In this document: positions 8,769-18,137 of the stretch, in pieces | Layout of the letters: each line of letters starts with the position of its first letter | Numbering within the stretch: position 1 is the first letter of the stretch | DNA from: Methylotenera sp. | GTDB taxonomy: Bacteria; Pseudomonadota; Gammaproteobacteria; Burkholderiales; Methylophilaceae | Direction of reading: 5' to 3' | Assembly: GCF_030684185.1 (NCBI RefSeq) | Contig: NZ_JAUXOY010000022.1 | Span: 1-51,268 of the forward strand | Length of the DNA: 51,268 nucleotides | Notes under the pieces: model-generated | Seen by the model: the letters and a program-made list of their open reading frames with translations, nothing else | What the model was told of the DNA's origin: nothing | Databases searched by the model: none | Made by a program: the position numbers and the translations under genes

Positions 8769-9407
8769 TTATGCGAAAAGCCAAGGTTGCGCTTGCTTAT
8801 GTTTTGCTTCAAATACCTTGATTTTGTCCTGCTGCTGCATGGTTAAGCCAATGTCATCCAAGCCATTTAAAAGGCAATGCCTACGGAAAGCATCTACTTC
8901 AAACTTATATACTTCACCACTCGGTGTTGTTACTGTTTGTGCACTTAAATCAACATTAATCTTATAACCTTCTACGGCAGTAACTTGATTAAATAAGGTA
9001 TCTACGATTTCAGCCGAAAGAACGATAGGCAACATGCCATTTTTAAAACAGTTATTGAAAAAGATATCGGCGAAACTAGAAGCAATAATCACCTTAAAAC
9101 CGAAGTCTTCTAAAGCCCATGGCGCATGCTCTCTTGAAGAGCCGCAACCAAAATTCTCCCGTGTGAGCAAGATACTTGCCCCTTGATAGCGCGATTGATT
9201 CAATACAAAATCAGGATTGATTTTACGCTTGGAATTATCCATTCCAGGTTCGCCATGATCGAGATAACGCCATTCATCAAAAGCGTTTGGCCCAAAGCCT
9301 GAACGTTTGATGGATTTTAAAAACTGTTTAGGAATAATAGCGTCTGTATCGACATTGGCACGATCAAGTGGCGCCACTAACCCATCTAATTTAGTAAACG
9401 GATTCAT
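8769..9407 (-). CDS. leuD: 3-isopropylmalate dehydratase small subunit
   Basis: This is the small (swivel-domain) subunit of isopropylmalate isomerase, which converts 2- to 3-isopropylmalate together with LeuC. At 212 aa it is the bacterial long form. It begins [20 protein letters not shown] and has the substrate-binding loop [13 protein letters not shown]. Its ATG shares one base with the stop codon of the upstream entericidin gene (TGATG), so translation is probably coupled to that small gene. Confidence 0.97.
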   Translation of the reverse strand: MNPFTKLDGLVAPLDRANVDTDAIIPKQFLKSIKRSGFGPNAFDEWRYLDHGEPGMDNSKRKINPDFVLNQSRYQGASILLTRENFGCGSSREHAPWALEDFGFKVIIASSFADIFFNNCFKNGMLPIVLSAEIVDTLFNQVTAVEGYKINVDLSAQTVTTPSGEVYKFEVDAFRRHCLLNGLDDIGLTMQQQDKIKVFEAKHKQAQPWLFA

Positions 9408-9535
9408 CAGTTATTCGGTGATTTCTGAATTTTATCACCAGCTTTTTCCAAATCTTTACCAAAGCCGTGCCATGTGTTGCATCCAGTCAACACCAATGCA
9501 AAACCAAGTGCCATCAATACAAATAACTTATTCAT
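9407..9535 (-). CDS. Entericidin-like small lipoprotein, 42 aa
   Basis: This small gene is easy to miss. It reads [19 protein letters not shown] and then [18 protein letters not shown] and ends SPNN. The signal peptide ends in a lipobox (VLTGC, Cys19), and the [14 protein letters not shown] tail is the signature of the entericidin EcnA/EcnB family of small cell-envelope lipoproteins. A good SD (AGGAG) precedes the ATG. It lies between leuC and leuD, an arrangement known in Betaproteobacteria, and overlaps the leuD start by one base. The E. coli entericidins form a stress-linked pair; here a single copy is embedded in a biosynthetic operon, so its role is unclear. Confidence 0.88.
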   Translation of the reverse strand: MNKLFVLMALGFALVLTGCNTWHGFGKDLEKAGDKIQKSPNN

Positions 9536-9565
9536 TTATCACTCCTATTAATTGTTTATAAAAAA

Positions 9566-10978
9566 TCAAACAAACTGCCTGACATCAACGAAATGCCCAG
9601 CAACCGCAGCAGCAGCAGCCATTTCAGGGCTTACTAAATGGGTGCGCCCTCCCTGCCCTTGGCGGCCTTCGAAATTACGGTTACTTGTTGATGCGCAACG
9701 CTCACCCGGTTCTAATCTATCTGCATTCATCGCCAAGCACATAGAACAACCAGGTTCGCGCCATTCAAAGCCCGCTTCAATAAAAATCTTGTCTAAACCT
9801 TCTTGCTCTGCCTGCGCTTTCACTAAGCCAGAACCAGGCACTACTAAAGCTAATTTAATATTAGGGGCAATATGTTTACCTTTAGCTACAGCAGCGGCCG
9901 CACGCAAGTCTTCAATACGTGAATTGGTACAAGAACCAATAAAGACTTTGTCAATATTGATTTCACTGATAGGAGTGTTAGGGGTCAAACCCATATAAGC
10001 GTATGCACGCTCCCAGTCGCCGCGTTGCACCTCATTTTTAGCCAAGTCTAAACTTGGTACACGTCCATCAATAGCCACCACCATTTCAGGTGAAGTACCC
10101 CATGTAACCTGCGGCTGAATATCTTCAGCATTTAAAGTAACCACTGCATCAAATTCTGCTCCGGCATCAGAGTGCAACGTTCTCCAGTAAGTCACAGCAG
10201 CATCCCATTGCTCTGCTTTAGGTGAGAAAGGACGGCCTTTCACGTAATCAATTGTTGTGTCATCAACGGCAATCATGCCGGCACGCGCGCCAGCTTCAAT
10301 CGCCATATTACACAAAGTCATACGGCCTTCCATGCTCAAACTACGAATCGCAGAACCAGCGAACTCAATTGCGTAACCGTTACCACCTGCTGTGCCAGTT
10401 TTGCCGATAATAGCAAGCGCTACGTCTTTAGCTGTGACGCCGTTACCCAACTCGCCATCAACAAGTATCTGCATGGTTTTAGATTTTTTTTGCACCAAGC
10501 ATTGCGTCGCCATTACATGTTCAACTTCAGAAGTACCAATACCATGCGCCAATGCCCCAAACGCACCATGCGTACTGGTGTGAGAGTCACCGCAAACCAC
10601 CGTCATTCCAGGCAAAGTTGCGCCCTGTTCAGGCCCAACCACATGCACAATACCTTGACGCGCATCCATGAATGGAAAGTATGCTTTCGCGCCAAATTCA
10701 CGAATATTGTCACTTAAAGTTTCAATCTGCAATCGTGCCACTGGGTCAGCAATACCTGCCAACCCTTTATCCCAGCCGTTAGTAGGTGTGTTATGGTCAG
10801 CAGTTGCTACAATAGAGGATATACGCCATGGCTTACGTCCAGCCAGGCGCAAACCTTCAAAAGCCTGCGGACTAGTCACTTCATGCACCAAATGACGGTC
10901 AATGTAAATCAGCGCCGTACCGTTTTCTTCATGCACTACGTGAGAATCGAATAATTTGTCGTATAACGTTTTTGCCAT
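9566..10978 (-). CDS. leuC: 3-isopropylmalate dehydratase large subunit
   Basis: This is the catalytic, aconitase-like subunit of isopropylmalate isomerase. The protein has 470 aa. The three cysteines that bind the [4Fe-4S] cluster are in [13 protein letters not shown] and [31 protein letters not shown] is the conserved substrate/cluster region. It begins [15 protein letters not shown]. It is the first leu gene of the cluster, with yajQ 55 bases upstream on the same strand. Confidence 0.97.
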   Translation of the reverse strand: MAKTLYDKLFDSHVVHEENGTALIYIDRHLVHEVTSPQAFEGLRLAGRKPWRISSIVATADHNTPTNGWDKGLAGIADPVARLQIETLSDNIREFGAKAYFPFMDARQGIVHVVGPEQGATLPGMTVVCGDSHTSTHGAFGALAHGIGTSEVEHVMATQCLVQKKSKTMQILVDGELGNGVTAKDVALAIIGKTGTAGGNGYAIEFAGSAIRSLSMEGRMTLCNMAIEAGARAGMIAVDDTTIDYVKGRPFSPKAEQWDAAVTYWRTLHSDAGAEFDAVVTLNAEDIQPQVTWGTSPEMVVAIDGRVPSLDLAKNEVQRGDWERAYAYMGLTPNTPISEINIDKVFIGSCTNSRIEDLRAAAAVAKGKHIAPNIKLALVVPGSGLVKAQAEQEGLDKIFIEAGFEWREPGCSMCLAMNADRLEPGERCASTSNRNFEGRQGQGGRTHLVSPEMAAAAAVAGHFVDVRQFV

Positions 10979-11033
10979 AAATTTCTTTTTAAACCATGCT
11001 GTTCAAGTCAGATAAACAGTTTTGGGTTATCAC

Positions 11034-11528
11034 TTAATCTCTAAAATTCCCAAACTGTAATGGAAAATCTGTCACGCTCTTTTTTACAAACGCAATCGCA
11101 TCTTGTAGCAAATCACGCTTGGCACCATTAACGCGTACAGTGTCGCCTTGAATACTTGCCTGCACTTTTAAGCCAGAGTCTTTAATCAGTTTACTAATGC
11201 GCTTGGCTAAATCACTATCAATACCGTCTTTAATTTTAAGCTCTTGCTTTACTTTATTGCCGCCTACCTTTTGCACATCCTTATGTTCAAGCCGCTTAGT
11301 TGAATCAGGCTCTTTTTTTTCCATACCTGGTAATAAAATATCTTTAATCTGATCAAGCTGAAAATCATTATCACCAAACAAAGTGATAATGCTATCCTTC
11401 TCGTTCAACTCAACCTTGGCTGAAGTACCCTTAAAGTCATAGCGATTTGTAATTTGCTTACCTGCAGTATCAATCGCATTTTTCAAAGCAACCATATCGA
11501 CTTCTGAACTAATATCAAATGACGGCAT
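11034..11528 (-). CDS. yajQ: YajQ-family nucleotide-binding protein
   Basis: This 164-aa protein begins MPSFDISSEVDMVALKNAID and has the YajQ signatures NRYDFKGTSAKVEL and VQASIQGDTVRVNGAKRD. The family has two ferredoxin-like folds. Members bind nucleotides and, in Xanthomonas and Pseudomonas, cyclic di-GMP, acting with a LysR regulator in virulence. The role here is not known from sequence. It lies 24 bases downstream of ppnP on the same strand, and leuC follows. Confidence 0.93.
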   Translation of the reverse strand: MPSFDISSEVDMVALKNAIDTAGKQITNRYDFKGTSAKVELNEKDSIITLFGDNDFQLDQIKDILLPGMEKKEPDSTKRLEHKDVQKVGGNKVKQELKIKDGIDSDLAKRISKLIKDSGLKVQASIQGDTVRVNGAKRDLLQDAIAFVKKSVTDFPLQFGNFRD

Positions 11529-11552
11529 ACTTATTTCCTAAAAATAGCTGGC

Positions 11553-11864
11553 CTACTCAAAGTGGCAGACATAATCCAATGTTTCGATTGTTTCGATGTC
11601 GAATGACGAGTTGGCAGGTACTGTAAACTTATCACCCGCGCCATATGTTTTCCAATCCTCCTCACCTTTGAGGCGTACTTTACATTGACCTAAATTAACT
11701 TCCATCAACTCAGGCGCTACAGTATTAAAAGTAAGTGTACTAGGAAAAATAACGCCTATAGTGCTACGAGTGCCATTTGGAAACATCACAGTGTGACTGA
11801 CGCACTTGCCATCAAAATAGATGTTGGCTTTCTTTTTCACGCTAACATTGTCAAATTGTGCCAT
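11553..11864 (-). CDS. ppnP: Pyrimidine/purine nucleoside phosphorylase
   Basis: This is a 103-aa cupin-like protein of the YaiE/PpnP (DUF1255) family. Conserved features are [39 protein letters not shown], and the C-terminal [15 protein letters not shown]...YVCHFE. E. coli PpnP splits many nucleosides with phosphate to give the base and ribose-1-phosphate. It is upstream of and co-directional with yajQ. Confidence 0.92.
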   Translation of the reverse strand: MAQFDNVSVKKKANIYFDGKCVSHTVMFPNGTRSTIGVIFPSTLTFNTVAPELMEVNLGQCKVRLKGEEDWKTYGAGDKFTVPANSSFDIETIETLDYVCHFE

Positions 11865-12019
11865 TTGCTTGAACTCTCAGTAATAATCAAATCGACATTA
11901 TCGCAGAAAAGCGCTGTCTATCCAAGACAGCGATATGGGATTAAGCATTAAGCTTTTTAAATTTATACCTGATGGGTTACATCATTGAATGGGCTAAAGT
12001 TTTACTTATGCGCACATAG

Positions 12020-12568
12020 TTAAGCGAAAAGCTCGGCCTCTGCCAATAGTTTTGCTTGCTGATCTTTTACAGACAAGATAGGTGACTCAGCAACACTAGG
12101 CCACTGGATACCAATAGCAGGATCATTCCAAGCGATACTGCGTTCGAACTCAGGTGCATAGTAATCAGTTGTTTTGTAGAGAAACTCCGCGCTATCGGTC
12201 AGCACCATAAAACCATGCGCAAACCCTTCAGGTATCCATAACATACGCTTGTTATCCGCTGACAACTCCATCCCAACATATTGCCCAAAAGTTGGCGAGC
12301 TTTTGCGAATATCAACGGCCACATCAAAAACTGCGCCTTGCACCACACGCACCAATTTACCTTGAGGCTGCTGAATTTGGTAGTGCAAACCACGCAACAC
12401 ATTTTTTGCGGAGCGACTGTGATTATCTTGACAAAAATAAACTTCACGGCCGATACATTCAGTAAATTGGCGGCGGTTAAAGCTTTCAAAAAAGAAGCCC
12501 CGCTCATCACCAAATACTTTAGGTTCGATGATAAGTACATCTGGAATCGCAGTTGGTATTACTTTCAA
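12020..12568 (-). CDS. rfbC: dTDP-4-dehydrorhamnose 3,5-epimerase
   Basis: RfbC (RmlC) epimerises C3 and C5 of dTDP-4-keto-6-deoxyglucose, the third step to dTDP-L-rhamnose for LPS or exopolysaccharide. It has 182 aa. The catalytic His is in [17 protein letters not shown] and the cupin motif is [11 protein letters not shown]. Its ATG overlaps the rfbA stop codon (ATGA), so translation is coupled. It is the last gene of rfbD-rfbA-rfbC. Confidence 0.96.
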   Translation of the reverse strand: MKVIPTAIPDVLIIEPKVFGDERGFFFESFNRRQFTECIGREVYFCQDNHSRSAKNVLRGLHYQIQQPQGKLVRVVQGAVFDVAVDIRKSSPTFGQYVGMELSADNKRMLWIPEGFAHGFMVLTDSAEFLYKTTDYYAPEFERSIAWNDPAIGIQWPSVAESPILSVKDQQAKLLAEAELFA

Positions 12569-13455
12569 AACTGAATCCTATCTTTTAACAAGTTTAGCAA
12601 ATATTGTCCGTAGCCGTTTTTGGCAAGCGGCTGAGCTAATCTTTCTAATTGTTCAGCATTAATAAGGCCTTTGCGGTAAGCAATTTCTTCCGGACAACAT
12701 ACCTTTAAACCCTGCCTATTCTCTATGGTCTGAATAAAATTACTCGCTTCAATTAAGCTCTCATGTGTACCAGTATCTAGCCAAGCATAGCCTCGCCCCA
12801 TGATTTCCACATTGAGTTGCTCTCGCTCAAGATAAATGCGGTTCACGTCAGTAATCTCCAACTCACCTCGAGCTGAAGGTTTGAGATTGGCGGCAATATC
12901 GGTTACTTGATTATCATAAAAATATAACCCCGTGACCGCATAATTACTTTTTGGATTTGCTGGCTTTTCTTCAAGGCTAGTGGCACGACCTTGCTTATCA
13001 AAGTCCACTACACCGTAGCGCTCCGGGTCTTGCACATGGTAGGCGAAAACTGTTGCGCCTTTTTCACGCAGCATCGCTTGCTGAAGCTGAGTATGCAGAT
13101 CGTGACCATAAAAAATATTATCGCCCAATACTAAGGCACTTGGATCGTTACCGATAAAGTCTTTGCCGATGATAAAAGCCTGTGCCAACCCATCTGGACT
13201 TGGCTGCACGGCATATTGCAGATTTAGACCCCAGTCGCTGCCGTCACCTAGTAGTTGCTGAAAACGCGGCGTATCTTGAGGCGTGGAAATAATTAAAATG
13301 TCACGCATACCTGCCAGCATCAGCGTACTGAGCGGGTAATAAATCATTGGCTTATCATAAATAGGTAACAATTGTTTTGAAACCACCTTGGTTACAGGGT
13401 GGAGCCGAGTGCCAGATCCTCCTGCTAGGATAATGCCTTTACGTTGAGTCATCAT
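12565..13455 (-). CDS. rfbA: Glucose-1-phosphate thymidylyltransferase
   Basis: RfbA (RmlA) makes dTDP-glucose from glucose-1-phosphate and dTTP. It has 296 aa, with the nucleotidyltransferase signature [16 protein letters not shown], then [20 protein letters not shown], and metal-binding [11 protein letters not shown]. It starts MMTQRKG; the second Met is also possible. It overlaps rfbC by 4 bases and lies 12 bases after rfbD. Confidence 0.97.
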   Translation of the reverse strand: MMTQRKGIILAGGSGTRLHPVTKVVSKQLLPIYDKPMIYYPLSTLMLAGMRDILIISTPQDTPRFQQLLGDGSDWGLNLQYAVQPSPDGLAQAFIIGKDFIGNDPSALVLGDNIFYGHDLHTQLQQAMLREKGATVFAYHVQDPERYGVVDFDKQGRATSLEEKPANPKSNYAVTGLYFYDNQVTDIAANLKPSARGELEITDVNRIYLEREQLNVEIMGRGYAWLDTGTHESLIEASNFIQTIENRQGLKVCCPEEIAYRKGLINAEQLERLAQPLAKNGYGQYLLNLLKDRIQF

Positions 13456-13467
13456 TTCTCTCTATTT

Positions 13468-14379
13468 TTATCTGTTTTTTTCTAAAATTTCGGTAAGCAT
13501 ACGAATAACACCACTTTGCCAATGTGGTAACTTTAAGTCAAAGGTATTTTGTAATTTATTAGTATCTAACCGCGAATTCAGTGGACGCTTTGCCGCCGTA
13601 GGAAACGCTGCAGTTGGTACAGGCTGAATCGCTCCCGCAGCCACTTTAATATCAACACCTGCTTGCCGTGCAAAATCAATCACAAAATTAGCATATCCAT
13701 GCCAAGAGGTGTGTCCACTCGCCACAAGGTGATAAAGTCCGCTCACTTCAGGATGCAACAATGCAGAACGAATGGTGAGGGCAGTCACATCTGCAAGCAA
13801 ATCAGCACCAGTTGGAGCACCTATCTGATCGCTTATAACTTTTAAAGCATCTCGCTCTTGCGCTAGTTTCAGCATGGTTTTGGCAAAGTTACCGCCACGC
13901 GCAGCATACACCCAGCTAGTACGAAATATAAGATGCTTACAACCTGAAGCAACAATTGCATTTTCAGCTTCCAGCTTTGTATTACCGTAAACACTTAACG
14001 GCGCAGTCGCATCGGTTTCCTGCCAAGGCTTGTCGCCACTGCCATCAAACACGTAGTCAGTTGAATAATGCACAAGCCATGCGCCAATTTTTTTAGCTTC
14101 ATTCGCTAAAATAGCAGGAGCTAGCGCATTGATAGTGCGAGCCAATTCAGTTTCGCTCTCGGCTTTATCAACGGCAGTGTGCGCCGCGGCATTGACGATT
14201 ATATCTGGAGCAATGGCCCTTATGGTTTGGGCAATCCCTTCCAAATTCGTAAAATCCCCACAAAAATCTGTGTTTTGAAAATCTAGCGCAATCAGCTCAC
14301 CCAATGGTGCCAGGCTTCGCTGCAACTCCCAACCCACTTGACCGTCTTTACCTAGAAGAAGAATTTTAAGCAACTTCAT
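13468..14379 (-). CDS. rfbD: dTDP-4-dehydrorhamnose reductase
   Basis: RfbD (RmlD) performs the NAD(P)H-dependent last step to dTDP-L-rhamnose. The Rossmann motif LLGKDGQVGWELQRSL is at the N-terminus and the short-chain dehydrogenase catalytic motif is YSTDYVFDGSG. I chose the ATG at 14379 (MKLLKILLLGKDG, 303 aa); a GTG three codons upstream also opens the frame. It is the first gene of the operon; rfbB (dTDP-glucose 4,6-dehydratase) is not adjacent and must be elsewhere in the genome. Confidence 0.95.
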   Translation of the reverse strand: MKLLKILLLGKDGQVGWELQRSLAPLGELIALDFQNTDFCGDFTNLEGIAQTIRAIAPDIIVNAAAHTAVDKAESETELARTINALAPAILANEAKKIGAWLVHYSTDYVFDGSGDKPWQETDATAPLSVYGNTKLEAENAIVASGCKHLIFRTSWVYAARGGNFAKTMLKLAQERDALKVISDQIGAPTGADLLADVTALTIRSALLHPEVSGLYHLVASGHTSWHGYANFVIDFARQAGVDIKVAAGAIQPVPTAAFPTAAKRPLNSRLDTNKLQNTFDLKLPHWQSGVIRMLTEILEKNR

Positions 14380-14717
14380 TTGACACACTTTTCTTTTTTA
14401 ACATTACTTTCACATACTAACCCAAACATAATCACAAACACTATAAGCTTGAATTACTGTTCAATAATTTTCTTATTAAACACAACAATATTGATGAAAA
14501 ACCGCCAACAATTATCCTATATCCTAATAATTTTCGCTAGATTTTTCCCTGCCACAAAATAAAAATTTCAAAAAGTCACAACTAATTCATATAGTTAATT
14601 AAGTTAAGTTGCCGAGTTAACAACAGTTAACTTTATAGGCATATTTTTTGCTTAGAATGCTTTATATATTATTCGAATTATTTAGCCCGTAATTATTTTA
14701 AAGAAAGTGAAAGGTGC
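14380..14717. other. AT-rich intergenic region with an inverted repeat
   Basis: These 338 bases separate rfbD and a rightward small gene. They are very AT-rich and contain AGTTAAC-AACA-GTTAACT (14615-14632), a perfect 7-bp inverted repeat about 90 bases before the next start, which could be an operator. A TATATTATT stretch near 14665 may act as a -10 region. I see no convincing gene here. Confidence 0.4.
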
Positions 14718-14981
14718 ATGATGAAATCTATTTTCAACTCCATTTTTTCTAAAAATGCTAAACCAACTTTTCAAAATCATAAATATCAAAACCAAGGTCA
14801 TCAAAATCAAGATAATGAAGAGATTCCTCATTTTTCCATCTCTGAAAACGGTCCAATGAAATGCGACTACGAGGTCGCAGAAATAAGCTACGAAGAGTTT
14901 ATAAGACCCGCTATTCAGGAACGCAGAAAAACACCAAGAAAAAGTGGCGAAACTCGAAGCACCTACAATGCAACACAGTAA
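14718..14981 (+). CDS. Hypothetical protein, 87 aa
   Basis: I do not recognise this small protein. It has an SD-like AAAGGTG about 4 bases before the ATG (ATGATG, so the second Met is an alternative start), which supports translation. The N-terminal third is rich in Asn, Gln, His and Lys (YQNQGHQNQDNEE), and the C-terminus is basic (RPAIQERRKTPRKSGETR). A middle part reads FSISENGPMKCDYEVAEISYEEF. It has no signal peptide or membrane segment. It is isolated, in the AT-rich region between the rhamnose operon and the toxin-antitoxin pair. Confidence 0.5.
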   Translation: MMKSIFNSIFSKNAKPTFQNHKYQNQGHQNQDNEEIPHFSISENGPMKCDYEVAEISYEEFIRPAIQERRKTPRKSGETRSTYNATQ

Positions 14982-15247
14982 CTATTAATAAACTGCCAAT
15001 CTAAAGCAACTTTAGATTGAACAACCATAGATTTCAAGAAACTCGTTTTGACAGCTTGTGAAATACCTAAACACTGACCTCAATCCTGCAAACCTATACA
15101 AGCCAAAAGTATCGCAGCCTATTTATTTGCTTAGATATAAGTGATTACCCTTATTCAATTCATTTTAATAAATAACCATAAAATTTATAATGTTATTAGG
15201 CGTATAGTTTTAGTTAACAACTTAAAATTGTGACTAAAAGGTACTAT

Positions 15248-15646
15248 ATGAAAAGTCCAGATAAGAAGCCTAGTTTCACTTTACACCTTGCTGATCCTGC
15301 AAAACACTTTTCATGGTGTATTTCTATGGATGGCAAAGTAATACATCACATTGAGCACTTCATGAGTTTTTCTAGAGAAGTAGGCTATCCAAACATATCC
15401 CCCAAAGCGCTTGATAGTAAAAGTGATTTTGTTAAAGAAACAACGTTTCTTCAAGACAATGACGCTGATTCGGATAACTGCTTACAGTATAAAATTACTG
15501 AATATCTATACAAAAATAATGAGATGTTTAAAAAAGAATACGCTGATTATCACGCAAGTGTGATTGAATCATGTAAATCACTCCGTGACACAACCATTAA
15601 AAAAAATTGTGCTAATTGCATCATGCTAAATAAATCGATTGCATAG
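15248..15646 (+). CDS. Hypothetical protein, 132 aa
   Basis: This is an orphan gene without a recognised family. The ATG at 15248 has an AAAAGG SD 9 bases upstream; a GTG at 15230 is possible but lacks an SD. The protein begins MKSPDKKPSFTLHLADPAKHF, has WCISMDGKVIHHIEHFM, and ends with a Cys-rich segment (SCKSLRDTTIKKNCANCIML). The four cysteines (one near the start, three at the end) might bind metal, but the spacing is not that of a known finger. It is flanked by a small hypothetical gene and the yefM-yoeB pair. Confidence 0.5.
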   Translation: MKSPDKKPSFTLHLADPAKHFSWCISMDGKVIHHIEHFMSFSREVGYPNISPKALDSKSDFVKETTFLQDNDADSDNCLQYKITEYLYKNNEMFKKEYADYHASVIESCKSLRDTTIKKNCANCIMLNKSIA

Positions 15647-15685
15647 CAATACCCTTGCATCAGTCATGCTCACTGTTGTTTGTAT

Positions 15686-15955
15686 TTAATGTTCACTGTG
15701 ATGAAAGCGACAAGCAAAAATCTTGAGTTCTGTATCGGTGGCTTGATATACAAACCTATTCACATCATCAATACGCTTACTCCAAAACCCTGTTAAATCA
15801 CCGCGCAATGGCTCGGGTTTGCCTATACCTGTAAAAGGGTCACGCGCTGTTGCATCAATAATGGCGTTAATACGTTTGAGCGTTTTTTTATCTTGCGTCT
15901 GCCAATACACATAATCCGCCCATGCATTTGGCGAAAAAAAGAGTAAGCGTGCCAT
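15686..15955 (-). CDS. yoeB: YoeB-family mRNA interferase toxin
   Basis: This 89-aa RelE-superfamily toxin cleaves mRNA at the ribosome in characterised homologues. Family features are FFSPNAWADYVYWQTQDKKTLKRIN, GIGKPEPLRGDLTGFWSKRI (the catalytic Glu is in KPEPL), RFVYQ, and the C-terminal ACRFH. E. coli YoeB ends CRYHY. Here the catalytic His is kept, the following Tyr is replaced by His, and three residues (SEH) are added. The start overlaps the yefM stop by one base (TAATG), the normal coupled arrangement. Confidence 0.93.
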   Translation of the reverse strand: MARLLFFSPNAWADYVYWQTQDKKTLKRINAIIDATARDPFTGIGKPEPLRGDLTGFWSKRIDDVNRFVYQATDTELKIFACRFHHSEH

Positions 15956-16209
15956 TAGTCGCGTATCAATGCGTGTTGTTCTGTTTTACCTGCTTTAAAC
16001 TGCGCGATTGATTCCATTAAGTGTGCTGCATTAGCGGGGCTTTGCATGAGGTATAGCGTTTCCATAATACTGTTGTAATGGTCTAGCGACATCACCACCG
16101 CATTACCTGCATCGCGGCGGTTAATAATGGTCACGTCCGCATTATCGTTTACGCTATCTAACACGCTTTTTAATGCGTTGCGGGCTTCTGAGTAACTAAT
16201 AACTTGCAT
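15955..16209 (-). CDS. yefM: YefM-family antitoxin
   Basis: This 84-aa Phd/YefM antitoxin binds DNA through its N-terminus (MQVISYSEARNALKSVLDSVNDN) and neutralises YoeB with its C-terminus. The ITNRRD-like TIINRRDAGNAVVMSLDHYNSI motif is typical. A strong SD (AGGAG) precedes the ATG, and a TGTACA-type palindrome lies upstream as operator. It is the first gene of the two-gene module, next to the defective integrase. Confidence 0.95.
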   Translation of the reverse strand: MQVISYSEARNALKSVLDSVNDNADVTIINRRDAGNAVVMSLDHYNSIMETLYLMQSPANAAHLMESIAQFKAGKTEQHALIRD

Positions 16210-16222
16210 GATATTCTCCTAA

Positions 16223-16242
16223 TTGTTCAATATATTGTACAA
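16223..16242 (-). promoter_or_regulatory. Palindromic operator of yefM-yoeB
   Basis: TTGTTCAATATATTGTACAA is a 20-bp palindrome with one mismatch, 14 bases before the yefM start. Characterised YefM operators contain TGTACA half-sites, and one is present here. A TATACT/TATTAT -10 candidate lies just upstream on the minus strand (16243-16253), so bound repressor would block the promoter. Autoregulation is inferred. Confidence 0.6.
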
Positions 16243-16282
16243 GTATAATACAACATCATACCGTAGCGCAAGCTATCAATTA

Positions 16283-17523
16283 TTAAGCGCTTTTACCCTG
16301 AAACGGCAACACCTTTGCACCCGCTTTTAGCTCGTCTAAATAATCTGCCCACGCTTGCATCATGGCTGTACGTTGCTCAATAAACTTGGTGCGGTTATAA
16401 GCCGCGCCTAGTGCATCAGGGACTTTGTGTGCTAATTGATGCTCAATAATATAGGGGTCAATGTTTAGGCGTTCATGCAGAATAGTGCGCGCCATTGCTC
16501 TAAATCCGTGGGCTGTTATGTCTTTTTGTGTGTCATAACCCATGCGCTTTAATGCCGCATTGATAGCCGCCGCACTCATGGGATTTTTAGGATCATGCCC
16601 ACCTTGAAAAACAAATTCACCATGCCCTGATAATGCTTTCATATCAGTAAACAATTTAGCTGCCTGTGTTGATAACGGTACAAGGTGCATCGTTTTAGTT
16701 TTGCTAATTTTGTATCGCCATTCATTAGCCTCTAAGTCTATATCTGCCCATTTAGCCGCTCTAAGCTCGCTAGGGCGCGTAAACACTAATGGTGACAACC
16801 TAAGGGCGCATTGAACGGTAAATGAGCCTGTGAAGCCGTCTATTGCGCGTAATAGTTCGGCAATCTGTTTAGGTTCGGTAAACGCTGCCATGTGCTTAAC
16901 GACTGTAGCAGGTAACGCGCCTCTTAAATCCACGCATGGGTCACGTAATGCCCTGCCTGTTTGCACTGCATGGCGAAACACTTGGCTAGCGGCTTGCAAG
17001 GTACGGTGTGCGGTTTCAAGTTTATTCAAGTTCTCGATACGCTTCACCACCTCTAAAATTTGTGGTGCGGTTATATCTGATATTGGCTTGCTACCTAACC
17101 ATGGGAATATATAGTTTTCTAATCGCCTTATAGTGCGATCTTGATGTGATGCTGTTTTATTGGTGAAATAACTAATTGCCACTCACGCGTTACAACTTCA
17201 AAGCTATTAGCAAGCGCACCTGTTTTAGATGCAATGGCAGCCTTTTTGTTTTCACTAGGGTTAATACCATTAGCTAATAACTCCAGTGCGCTAGTGGCTT
17301 GCTTTTCTGCATTAGCTAGTGATACTTCAGGATAACGCCCAATAGCAATTGTGTTTTCTTTACCATCAAACCTAAATCTAAATTGCCAATGTTTTGAGCC
17401 ATCGGTTTTAACAAGTAAATGTAAACCACGCCCAGCCGCTAATTTACATGGCTTTTCTTTTGCCTTGGTATTTTTAATCTTAACATCGGTTAAGCGTTCG
17501 GCTAGCTTAGGCATACTCAACAA
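16283..17523 (-). pseudogene. P4-type tyrosine integrase, broken by a frameshift
   Basis: Two overlapping reading frames make up one integrase of about 413 aa. The 5' frame (17523 to about 17178) has the DUF4102/P4 N-terminal domain (LTDVKIKNTKAKEKPCKLAAGRGLHLLV, FRFRFDGKENTIAIGRYPEV). After TREW the frame must shift by one base to continue as AISYFTNKTASHQDRTIRRL and the catalytic domain. The recombinase residues are intact: Arg in RPSELRAAKW, HxxR in AHGFRAMARTIL, and Tyr in LGAAYNRTKFIEQR. A single lost base near 17178 explains the break. The gene begins 165 bases from the 3' end of ssrA and points away, the classic layout of an island integrated in tmRNA. A GTG at 17182 could start the C-terminal part alone. 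Confidence 0.85.
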
Positions 17524-17618
17524 CCCTCTATCAAGTTTTGCGGGTACGTTTTATAAAAAACACCGCGTACCCTCAAAACAATAATATGTAAAGATACACC
17601 ATGCGATTGCAATAGGCG

Positions 17619-17654
17619 TAAAAAAAGCCTAGAAGGTTGAATTTACTAGGCTTT
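17619..17654 (-). terminator. Rho-independent terminator of ssrA
   Basis: AAAGCCTAG (17624-17632) and CTAGGCTTT (17646-17654) form a 9-bp stem with a 13-base loop. On the minus strand it is followed by TTTTTTTACGCC. It lies 33 bases after the CCA end of tmRNA and should terminate it. Confidence 0.75.
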
Positions 17655-17687
17655 AGATACCGATTGACACTTGGTGAAACACTTAAA

Positions 17688-18054
17688 TGGTGGAGCTGGC
17701 GGGAATCGAACCCGCGTCCGCAAATCCTCCACAGACAGTTCTACATACTTAGCCTTGTTGTTTAATTTAATCTGCACCACACCAACAGACAAGCGGTTTA
17801 CAGACGAGTTACCTTAAGGTTAATGAAGTGCTAAGTAACCCAACACAACACGTATCCCGTGTATATGACACTACGTATGGGTTACCCCAATCCAACCCAC
17901 GGGAGAGCTGGTGTAGCGTCCAGCAGAACTAAGCTGCTAGAGAGTAAGTTTCGTCGTTTGCGACTATACTTGTTTCAGCTGTATTTACGAGGTAATCTGA
18001 GCCTCGGTATGCCCTGCACTGCTTTGTAACCCACGTCGAAACCTGGTCAGCCCC
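17688..18054 (-). ncRNA. ssrA: Transfer-messenger RNA (tmRNA, SsrA)
   Basis: This is a 367-nt tmRNA. The 5' end GGGGCTGACCAGGTTTCGAC and the 3' end GGTTCGATTCCCGCC then AGCTCCACCA pair into the tRNA-Ala-like domain with an encoded CCA. The tag frame at 17929-17961 reads ANDETYSLAA and then TAG, starting at the GCAAACGACGAA resume site. SsrA with SmpB rescues stalled ribosomes and tags the nascent peptide for proteolysis. The smpB gene is also in this window, at 21993. The 3' end borders a broken integrase and is probably an island attachment site. Confidence 0.97.
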
Positions 18055-18137
18055 AAATCAGTCCTGTTACGACTTACAAAAGTGAAATTTAGTTCAATTA
18101 GACTTCTGTAAGTCCGTGAATTATACGCTGATTTCTC

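Noticed and set aside
8566-8967. Plus-strand open frame across the leuB/leuD junction
   Set aside because: It is antisense to two well-conserved genes and has no SD or recognisable domain.
14380-15690. Second attachment site for the ssrA island
   Set aside because: I searched by eye for a copy of the ssrA 3' end (GGAGCTGGCGGGAATCG) and found none, so the left boundary stays undefined.
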